DNA from: Prostheceraeus crozeri
Taxonomy: Eukaryota; Platyhelminthes; Polycladida; Euryleptidae
Direction of reading: 5' to 3'
Length of the DNA stretch: 64,000 nt
Assembly (NCBI GenBank): GCA_907163375.1
Contig: CAJQUW010008647.1
Span: forward strand, 1 to 64,000
Shown here piece after piece: positions 55,832 to 62,799 of this stretch (positions within the stretch are counted from its first letter, which is position 1; the number at the start of each line of letters is the position of its first letter). The notes under the pieces were generated by a model, which was not told the origin of the DNA, made no database searches, and saw nothing but the letters and a program-made list of their open reading frames with translations. Made by a program: the position numbers and the translations under genes.

Positions 55832-56161
55832 TCACGCATGGCGTTGATGATGCGGATGGAGAGCATGATTCACAAATGACATGAGGGTTGAGTGAACTTC
55901 CCTTGTATACTTTTCCCATGAGGGTTTTGGAATCACGATGTAGCAGTGATCATTATGTAGAATCATCTCTTGAATGCGAATAAGTACAATGCCGTCTCCT
56001 GCGTTAATGACACGGCCAGAGTTGGATAGGATAGCGCGATGCAACCTTCGTAGTTGAAAGCGTTCTACAGTTATCTGAAGTTGACGTTTCATATCATGAA
56101 ATGTAACACACTGACTTTTCCATGATACAGAGAGGCATGCTGATAATTTCCACATGATCAT
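55832..56161 (-). CDS. Unknown protein upstream of TBP-like gene in P2
   Basis: A 109-residue frame with a helical, basic first half (RQLQITVERFQLRRLHRAIL) and a strand-rich middle (GRVINAGDGIVLIRIQEMIL then CYIVIPKPSWEKYTRE), ending His-rich. I do not recognise it. The middle recalls the shape of family B (strand-IPKPSW-helix), but the match is weak. It lies in the same direction as the TBP-like frame. Confidence 0.35.
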   Translation of the reverse strand: MIMWKLSACLSVSWKSQCVTFHDMKRQLQITVERFQLRRLHRAILSNSGRVINAGDGIVLIRIQEMILHNDHCYIVIPKPSWEKYTREVHSTLMSFVNHALHPHHQRHA

Positions 56162-56297
56162 TATTCAAACCTGATTGAAGAGTGTAATGCCTAAGAAAGA
56201 AGGAGAGAGTCATGTTCATGTGTGGCATGGTGAGTGTACATTTTCAAGGCCGTGGTCTCATTAAGACCGATGGTGCGTTCTCAGTGTGTGGAGAGTG

Positions 56298-56720
56298 TTA
56301 CTGTAGTTGATCATCATCAACATGGACATCATTCTTAAAGGTTATGGAGACAATATTGGGGTCCAACGTAAAGAACCTTCCGTCCATGCGCGGAACCATG
56401 TAGATGGTTTGAATTTTAATTTCGAGGGAGTAGAATCCTTTTCCCAAAATGGGGAGAGGTTTGCAATTGAGCAAGTCGAATTCGCTGCCCTCCTTTTCAT
56501 GGATGATGAGACAGTGTCTATCCATATGAACATAGATGTATCTTCTTTCCATGATGGGAACTTGTGGTCGCTTCCCATTGTGTCGAACAATTTCTTTGGG
56601 AATCGTGAGATTTTCTTTCAGGAATGTTTCAAGAGTATTGAATTGTAACCGTGTCCAATAGTCTAACGGCACACATACTGCGAGTCCATACTGTGTTGAG
56701 ATAACCTTTAGATAATCCAT
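56298..56720 (-). CDS. Family B: candidate ssDNA-binding protein, second copy of P2
   Basis: A 140-residue frame. Shared with the other copies: QYGLAVCVPLDYWTRLQFNT, an LETFLKENLTIPKEIV segment, RYIYVHMDRHCLIIHE, LGKGFYSLEIKIQTIYMVPR, and FTLDPNIVSITF at the end. It lacks the N-terminal extension and the basic tail of the 60,106-60,834 copy. A TATA-like TATATAAATAGGG on the minus strand at 57,028-57,041 could be its promoter, about 310 nt away. Duplication of this gene within one element is notable. Confidence 0.5.
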   Translation of the reverse strand: MDYLKVISTQYGLAVCVPLDYWTRLQFNTLETFLKENLTIPKEIVRHNGKRPQVPIMERRYIYVHMDRHCLIIHEKEGSEFDLLNCKPLPILGKGFYSLEIKIQTIYMVPRMDGRFFTLDPNIVSITFKNDVHVDDDQLQ

Positions 56721-57027
56721 CCGATGACTTTGGTGATTTTATGGTAACGACTTATCCGTAATGAGTTATCTTTTGATTGAAAGCATTTTACCCGATGCTA
56801 AAGTAAGGGAGTTCAATGTACCCAGTGCGAGAGCAGAGGAGTTGATGGCTTCGAGCAACTGCATGGTTAGCGCAAGGACGGAAATGCTTGCCATGAGCTC
56901 AGTCGTTCGTTTTATAACCAGACCTAGCTCCAATCACATGCGTTTCCCTTTTCATGTTTTCCCTGTCTTTGTTACGTGACAAAGAGTTATCACACGTGAA
57001 CTTTTCACCGCGTGGGTAGAAACCTTC

Positions 57028-57041
57028 CCTATTTATATACG
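57028..57041 (-). promoter_or_regulatory. TATA box, leftward, P2
   Basis: Minus-strand GTATATAAATAGGG, beside the tandem repeats at 57,060-57,310 that each carry a TGACTCA motif. It probably drives the family B copy at 56,298-56,720. Confidence 0.5.
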
Positions 57042-57059
57042 AAGACCTCACAAAGACTT

Positions 57060-57310
57060 TAGTGACACACCCCTTCTAGCGAACAAAGACGCATTCATTT
57101 ATTTAACAAAGAGCCTGATAGTAATGCACAAAGCGCAATGACTCATGTTGTGTCACACCCCTTCTAGCGAACAAAGACGCATTCATTTATCTAACAAAGA
57201 GCCTGATAGAAATGCACAAAGCGGAATGACTCATGTTGTGACACGCCCCTTTTCTCGAACAAAGACGCATTCATTTATCGAACAAAGCGCAATGACTCAT
57301 GTTGCTCTAT
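57060..57310. repeat. Three tandem units with TGACTCA in P2
   Basis: Units of about 90 bp containing GTGACACACCCCTTCTAGCG, AACAAAGACGCATTCATTTA and CAATGACTCATGTTG, with TGACTCA at 57,139, 57,227 and 57,293. They lie just upstream of the leftward TATA box, so an enhancer-like block is plausible. Confidence 0.85.
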
Positions 57311-57353
57311 ACACCATTGCAAAATACTCAGTGAAAAGAAATCTTTATTGCAT

Positions 57354-57725
57354 CTACACAACATGACGACCCTCAAACAAAGTCGTGGATGTAAACACAC
57401 TCAGTTGAATCATGATATGTTTAACAACGTATGCATTTCCTTCCATCGTCTCTTCCATCTTCTCCATAATTGTCTCCATATGTCGTGCATAAAATTGATC
57501 ACTAAGAGTAATCCATTCTGTGCAATAGGATCCAAAACGAAGTGGTTTTTGCAAATAATTCAACTCTATATAAGCAACGAGTCTACCCTTCACATCTTGA
57601 CGTTGTAAACTCTCTATCAGTCTTTTGAAGTGAGGAAGGCTTTCAGTTAGCACTACTTTCATATCATTCACCTTTACTTTAAATGTAAGTTTCCAGTCTT
57701 GTAAAATCGAATCCTTGTTGATCAA
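57354..57725 (-). CDS. Family A: PolB N-domain relative, copy 2 of P2
   Basis: A 123-residue frame with LQDWKLTFKVKVNDMKVVLT, LQRQDVKGRLVAYIELNYL and SDQFYARHMETIMEKMEETM, then VVKHIMIQLSVF. QDVKGRLVAYIE and FYARHM match NKDVKGRLVAEIE and FYQRHM of the 61,427 copy. The N-terminal RFHRQS segment is less clear. It is followed leftward by family B and preceded by the exonuclease-like C, the same neighbour as in P1. Confidence 0.55.
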   Translation of the reverse strand: MINKDSILQDWKLTFKVKVNDMKVVLTESLPHFKRLIESLQRQDVKGRLVAYIELNYLQKPLRFGSYCTEWITLSDQFYARHMETIMEKMEETMEGNAYVVKHIMIQLSVFTSTTLFEGRHVV

Positions 57726-57949
57726 GTGTCAAATGACACATGTGGTTACTTAATGTACGATGTGCCATCATAAACGTTGTGACTATAGATTTCACATTGC
57801 TTTAATGTCTTCCACTATGAATAAAACAAAAATAACAATCATGTTCCACTGTAACTTTATTCAACATCAATCAAAATTCGCAAAGCAATCAGAGAGTAGT
57901 GAATACAATTCATGAAAAGATAATCACTCATTCACAGAGAGTAAATGTA

Positions 57950-58530
57950 TGTTCTAGTTACACCCATGCTGTTGACAATAATATAGATGCAGTTCATGAA
58001 CATCATAGAGACTACAATGCCAGCGTGAAGAGAGTTTTGCAATGTAGGTGGCTTTATTTCTAGTATTACAATGGGATGGTGGTCTGTAAGGGTGATGTCT
58101 ATCACCGAAACATACAGCCATATCAAAAATCATTTCATCTGTTAACTTCTTTTGATCACAATGCATATCATAGTCTTGACTTACACGATCTACCCAACAT
58201 GGAAAATATAAATTATCAATGTGCAATTAAAGTGTTGCTGCTTTTTTTTCAGAATCATTTCCTAATATTTCAACAATATGAAAACCTGACAGTTGATATG
58301 AAAATTGAAATCACTTATCAAATACGTTTCATTCACAGATCCAATATGAATCAAAATAGAAGGATCAAGTCCATGCACATGACGTCGTGACCATTCGTCT
58401 TTGTGTGGAGGACAGTAGGCAAATCTATGATATACGCTCGTACACTAGCAACAGTTTGATCGCTTTCCCTCATTGCAATAGCACTCAACTCCTGCATTGG
58501 TGTCCCCTCACTGTCTATGACGATGACAAC
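57950..58530 (-). CDS. Family C: DEDDh exonuclease-like gene of P2 (fossil, broken)
   Basis: The counterpart of 5,540-6,070. The upstream part carries VVIVIDSEGTPMQELSAIAM (Exo I-like). The downstream part carries WVDRVSQDYDMHCDQKKLTD, FGDRHHPYRPPSH and WHCSLYDVHELHLYY (H-x4-D). The gene is broken. Its place between D and A, with a Tc1 element inserted before it, is the same as in P1 apart from the Tc1. The exonuclease reading rests on these two motifs. Confidence 0.5.
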
Positions 58531-58796
58531 CTACAATATCAAAAAGACTTAGTTACAAGATAATATACTCACTGACATAGATAATGAAACCAAATATCAA
58601 TGACTTGAATGGAAGTTTGTCTCATTTTTTTCTATGGTTTGAGATGATATCTCGCTTTCTATGTATCACCATTGAACTCCATATGATAAGGGAAATGATA
58701 TAGGACCATCAAATTTCAAAATTTGATATTGATCACAGTAACAGCTAGAAGTTGAACAGAATCACCACCTACTGCTGACCAGATTTGACTTATGAA

Positions 58797-59810
58797 ATGG
58801 CGCACGATAACTTTACCAGAGAAATGGCAATTGGGATGATGCGTTGTGGGCAAAGTTCTACAACTGTCTCGAGATAATTGAAAATTTCAAGGGTCGTTGT
58901 ATGGAGGTGGTGGTGTCGTTGGAAAGCAGAAGGAAATATGGAAAAGAAGAACGGATCAGGAAGACCAAGGGTATCATCCAAGCGGACAGATGCACGCTTA
59001 ATTTTAGCTGCTAAAAGAAACAGATTTGTGTCCGTCCCGAAGCTAATTGTGTACTGGAAGGTTGCTGGGAACGTTGCCTGTAGCGTTCGAACTGCATATC
59101 GAAGATTGCGAGAAGCTCGTATATAGTCTCGACGACCCGCTGTGAGAATTTCGCTGAGCCTGGAACATCGAAGGAGACGAGTGACGTGGTGTCAAGGTCA
59201 TCAGTCGTGGAGTAACAGTCAGTGGGAACGTGTGCTCTGGACTGATGAATCAAGGTTTACTCTCGATTTCAACGATGGTCGGATCCGTGTTCATCGCTTG
59301 CCAAGTGAACGATTTGCTCCATGTTGCGTCAAAGAACACGACCGGTACGGCGGCGGTAGTTTCATGGTTTGGGCCGGTATCTGGCACAATGGGAAAACAC
59401 CAGCAATCGTAGTGAAAGGAACATTGACAGGACAGCGATATGCCGACGAGATCGTGACACCGGTCGTGGTTCCAGCAGTAACATCGAATCAATTGATTTT
59501 TCAGGATGACAACGCAAGGCCCCATCGCGCTGCAGTGCTCTCTAACAGGATAGCAAGCAGTGGAATCCCAACCTTCGAATGGCCCTCACGTTCTCCCGAC
59601 CTCTCCCCCATCGAGCACTGCTGGGATGAACTTGGTCGCAGAGTGAGGGAGAGGTACAACCACCCACCAGTGTCTTTCAAGATGTTGGCCGACAGACTGA
59701 TCGAGCAGTAAAACCTCTTAGACCTGGCATTCATCCAGCGACTGTGCTCATCCATGCCCTCACGCATCGATGTCTGTTTGGATGCTCGCGGTGGTCACAC
59801 CCGTTTCTAA
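58797..59810 (+). pseudogene. Tc1 transposase (DD34E) inserted in P2
   Basis: One frame of 337 codons from ATG at 58,797 to GGHTRF-stop at 59,810, without shifts. N-terminal helix-turn-helix region (AIGMMRCGQSSTTVSR, VVVWRWWCRWKAEGN), then GSGRPR. Catalytic residues: WTDESRFTLDFNDGRIRVHR, IFQDDNARPHRAA and WPSRSPDLSPIEHCWDELGR, with exactly 34 residues between the second Asp and Glu. Three in-frame stops (58,875, 59,127 and 59,709) make it dead. It lies between families C and D of P2. Element ends are unclear, about 58,700 and 59,850. Confidence 0.93.
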
Positions 59811-59834
59811 CTTAAGTTGATAAAATCATGAGTA

Positions 59835-60224
59835 TCAAATTAAATGTTTTTGAGTAAAGCATTCGAGTTCTCCTTCTACAAACAACAAACAAACGTACAG
59901 TACAACCAAGTTTAAGTCATAAGTATTCATATCAGGACTTGTTTCATTCTTTTTGTCACTGAGTATACATTGAGCAGGAACTTTACAAGGATGTCTGTCC
60001 TTTACATAACAAAAGATACATACAACATGATTACAATGTTTTAATTGAATATAACGCACAAGACCGCGTTTTCCACATTCACTACATACTAACTGATTAC
60101 AATACTCAAGATTTCTCTTTGATGGTAACACCATCTGTCTTTGATGCACGACGACGTTTAGGTTTGGTGACAGGTTCTTGACACTCTTTGACATAAGAAT
60201 CAATGACTTTCTCAATGTGATCAA
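59835..60224 (-). CDS. Family D: small C-x-H zinc protein of P2
   Basis: A 129-residue frame with CSECGKRGLVRYIQLKHCNH then VVCIFC, matching the P1 copy residue for residue in spacing. A further Cys pair (HPCKVPAQC) follows. The frame overlaps the 3' part of family B by 119 nt, as in P1. The last 30 residues are probably not conserved and lie next to the Tc1 insertion. Confidence 0.5.
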   Translation of the reverse strand: MITLRKSLILMSKSVKNLSPNLNVVVHQRQMVLPSKRNLEYCNQLVCSECGKRGLVRYIQLKHCNHVVCIFCYVKDRHPCKVPAQCILSDKKNETSPDMNTYDLNLVVLYVCLLFVEGELECFTQKHLI

Positions 60225-60834
60225 GACCTGTTAACTCAGGTTGATGATGAATTTGAGCAACACTCAAATTGAGAGAAATCAAATTACCGTCAGATTGATG
60301 AGGTCCCACGTAAGCAGCAGGCACCTCAATATGAAAGGAGTAAAAGCCTGCACCTAGTGTTGACAATTCTGTTTCAACTGAATGTTCAACTGTCACTCCT
60401 GAAGTGACTTTACAATAATTGCTTTGTAAAATATAGCAGCGAGTGCCGCGATACAAAGGTTTATAATAAGAAGTTTTCTTTTCTGGCCACAACTGCAATA
60501 GTTCAGTGGGAATAAGAGCCTTTTGCCTCACAACGTCTTCTAAAATGTCAAGCTGCTGACGCAACCAATTATCAATAGGAATACTCAGGTTTTGACCGCA
60601 ACGATTTACTTGCGTATCCACTTTTGGTAAGTATGCCGCCGGCGTTTGAAGATAGAGTCGAACACCGTTGTAGCGCACTTGTTGTTTGTAGGTAGAATAT
60701 CCTTGAATTACCTTTTCAATTTTCGGATTCCACAGCTCGAGATGATGAGGATTGAGTGATGCAGCAGTAGGAGTAGGATTCATGGCCATGGCAGTCTGTA
60801 ACGAAAGAATACCACTAAGTACATTCATGATCAT
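60106..60834 (-). CDS. Family B: candidate ssDNA-binding protein, first copy of P2
   Basis: The best family member. N-terminal MAMNPTPTAASLNPHHLELW follows a TTTCGTTACAG acceptor-like site (about 60,797), so the real start may be MAMNPT or a spliced exon rather than the first Met at 60,834. The core has NLSIPIDNWLRQQLDILEDV, IPTELLQLW, YYKPLYRGTRCYILQSNYC, LGAGFYSFHIEVPAAYVGPH and ISLNLSVAQI. The tail is basic (KPKRRRASK). Beta-rich repeats plus a basic tail suggest DNA binding; no family is certain. Confidence 0.55.
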   Translation of the reverse strand: MIMNVLSGILSLQTAMAMNPTPTAASLNPHHLELWNPKIEKVIQGYSTYKQQVRYNGVRLYLQTPAAYLPKVDTQVNRCGQNLSIPIDNWLRQQLDILEDVVRQKALIPTELLQLWPEKKTSYYKPLYRGTRCYILQSNYCKVTSGVTVEHSVETELSTLGAGFYSFHIEVPAAYVGPHQSDGNLISLNLSVAQIHHQPELTGLDHIEKVIDSYVKECQEPVTKPKRRRASKTDGVTIKEKS

Positions 60835-60912
60835 CAGAGAAAAGAAAATTGTTGGCCTAGCAGTGACATATGAGGTGGCCCTTAGGAGGACCTTTTGCTG
60901 CGTTCACATGAT

Positions 60913-61143
60913 TTAAAGCTCATCACCAAAGTCTAAACCTTCGTCATCGTCCAGTAAATTAAATGTCTTGGGCTTAGGACACGAATTAGGTTTCAATTCC
61001 TTCAAGGTCTTGAAGGTAAAGCGTCTAGGTGGTGGAGGCGGTGGTGGTGGTGGCGATGGTTCAACAAAATAGGCTTGTACAATCATCGGCCACACACTCT
61101 CCTGCGTCTCTCTTCTAAAATGTTGGTAAGGTTTAGGCCACAC
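60913..61143 (-). CDS. Pro-rich protein with acidic tail, P2
   Basis: A 76-residue frame with nine Pro in a row at about residues 31-39, then a basic segment (RRFTFKTLKELKPNS) and an acidic end (FNLLDDDEGLDFGDEL). The acidic, aromatic tail resembles transcription activation domains or the tips of single-strand binding proteins. A TATA box at 61,281-61,290 and a GTGAGT donor-like site near 61,160 (minus strand) suggest it belongs to a spliced leftward transcript. No homolog recognised. Confidence 0.35.
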   Translation of the reverse strand: MWPKPYQHFRRETQESVWPMIVQAYFVEPSPPPPPPPPPRRFTFKTLKELKPNSCPKPKTFNLLDDDEGLDFGDEL

Positions 61144-61280
61144 AGTCAGTCATGACACTCACTTGTAAATTTGGAAACAGGATTGAATCAAACAAAATTG
61201 AGACGAAGAATGGTTTGAGCAAGTCACACATGCTATTCAAGTCAAGAGAATGAAATGAAGAGAAAATGGGGAGATGACTG

Positions 61281-61290
61281 CTTTTATAGG
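61281..61290 (-). promoter_or_regulatory. TATA box, leftward, P2 right end
   Basis: Minus-strand CCTATAAAAG. A TGACTCA at 61,389-61,395 lies about 100 nt upstream of it. It probably drives the Pro-rich and family B genes. Confidence 0.55.
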
Positions 61291-61426
61291 CTCCTGCGAA
61301 TCCACACTTGACACTATGAGAGCCAATCAGAGACCTCCGTTTCTCCCCTGACTTCGTTGCGGCTGGGAAAAGGAGGAAAGCGGACGACTGACTCATGATT
61401 GCTTTTCCCAAATCTTGTAGTCAAAT

Positions 61427-61825
61427 CTAGTTTAGCACATTGAGGTGAATATGAATGCATTTTATGCGACATAAGAGCAAGTTGGATCCATGCTCTTGAA
61501 ATGAATCTAGTCGAGAAGCAATTTTCGCCATGTGTCGCTGATAGAAATCTTTTGGATCATGTATCGTCTCTGCAGAATAGGATGCAAAATGAAGCACTAC
61601 ACGTTCGCCCGCATGTTCATCAGTCACTTTCTCAAATTCAATCTCTGCAACTAATCGTCCTTTCACATCTTTATTCATCAAACTGTCCATGAGATGTTGG
61701 AAAACGAAGTAACCTTCAGCGATAGCAAATTCTAAGTCTGCCTTTTCATGATGAAATGAGATGATGTAGTCCCTAATCACACCTCGAAGACTTTGTCGAT
61801 GAAAACGCAGTGAACACAAATTCAT
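61427..61825 (-). CDS. Family A: PolB N-domain relative, copy 3 of P2
   Basis: A 132-residue frame and a clean example of the family: CSLRFHRQSLRGVIRDYIIS, LEFAIAEGYFVFQHLMDSLM, KDVKGRLVAEIEFEKV, VVLHFASYSAETI, DPKDFYQRHMAKIASRLDSF and RIKCIHIHLNVLN. The polymerase N-terminal region shows the same order: LRLIKFSLERLVRDYEL, then FLTARF-type strands, then a WIERHATYLVSNLNKFNDR segment and KVDIKINLLENL. The gene is closest to the right terminal repeat. Confidence 0.6.
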   Translation of the reverse strand: MNLCSLRFHRQSLRGVIRDYIISFHHEKADLEFAIAEGYFVFQHLMDSLMNKDVKGRLVAEIEFEKVTDEHAGERVVLHFASYSAETIHDPKDFYQRHMAKIASRLDSFQEHGSNLLLCRIKCIHIHLNVLN

Positions 61826-62019
61826 TCGTAAACTCTACTGCATCTGTCATCTTTCTTCCTATCACATCTGAGGCATAGCATGAATGGCATAGTTCTAACA
61901 AGATTTTGCAGTCGTTTAGAATGAAACACTGTCTAATGTTGAACGTTTGTCTCGTATTTTCATGAGAAGAGATTGTTTGCTATCGAAGATGTATATGTTT
62001 GCGTATTTATGTCACTCCC

Positions 62020-62684
62020 ACGACCCTCAAAACCCATCTATACAGGTGTAAAATGTCACGCTGATTCCAGATCCTGTCTCAGTTTTTTCATACGATGCTG
62101 CGTTCAAAAGTTAGAGACATTTTCATAAAATTCTAACTCTGTCGTTTTTTCGCGATTTTCTAAAAATCAACATTTCGATCTCACACCTAAACGAAGGAAG
62201 ACTTACACAAATGATGCTTTCCACTGCATTTGGCTCACTCTTAGCTTTCAAACGAGGTATGGCACGACTCTCTACGATCACTCACCCAAGTTGGAAGTTC
62301 GACAGGAGGGAGGGGGGGGGCAGCACTCTTTCTTCCGATTGAGCTGGAAATTACCTTAACGATGTAAAATTGCACGTAGAATCCGAATCTGCCCTCCGTT
62401 TATCCATCCGAACTCTTCTTCATGCCGAAATATGGTCTTTCTCATCCCAAAACGTCCAAAACTTGCACTTTTCAAGATACTTTCACACCTAAACCAACCA
62501 ACACTTGGACATACTTTCCACTCCATCATGGGAGGAACAGTTTCCTCCACTCGTTCCGATCTTTTCCATCACATCCTTGGTGAAGACCTTCCAGACAGGA
62601 AGGGGGGCTGAGTCAGCATGATGACTCAGCAGCGATGACTCATTGCTGCACATTTGTCCTTCGCGTGGGAACGGGCTTACTACT
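62020..62684. repeat. Right terminal inverted repeat of P2
   Basis: Inverse of the left end over at least the outer 360 bases, with three TGASTCA motifs (62,609, 62,622 and 62,636), a MARE-like GCTGAGTCAGCA and C/G-runs. Its inner part (62,020-62,300) matches P1 and P3 repeats rather than the P2 left end. Confidence 0.9.
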
Positions 62685-62690
62685 GTTGTT
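62685..62690. repeat. Target-site duplication of P2, right
   Basis: GTTGTT, identical to 46,727-46,732. Confidence 0.9.
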
Positions 62691-62799
62691 AGACAAGTAG
62701 CAACGATGACATACGGCATTAGTTTCACAGTAAATCGAGTCTAGATCAGATACTCTGAATACCACGTTATCCATAAGTGTATATGACTGACAAAAGTTA

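Larger units (their letters stand above)
46733..62684. mobile_element. Polinton-type element P2, complete ends, replication genes only
   Basis: Both ends are present: AGTAGTAAGCCCGTTCCCAC at 46,733 and its inverse at 62,684, with GTTGTT on both sides. Total 15,952 bp, including a Tc1 insertion of about 1.1 kb. The left half codes rightward (coiled-coil protein, DNA polymerase), with one leftward family A gene. The right half codes leftward (TBP-like, B, A, C, D, B, Pro-rich, A). I find no capsid, integrase or packaging ATPase gene. The first 130 bases of the two terminal repeats agree at about 96% by eye, so insertion is not very old. It is a fossil, with several breaks in the polymerase and elsewhere. 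Confidence 0.92.

Noticed and set aside
56200-56290. Plus-strand zinc-like frame (GRGLIKTDG with Cys pairs)
   Set aside because: It looks like family D at first sight, but the strand is opposite and the C-x-H-x2-C core is missing.
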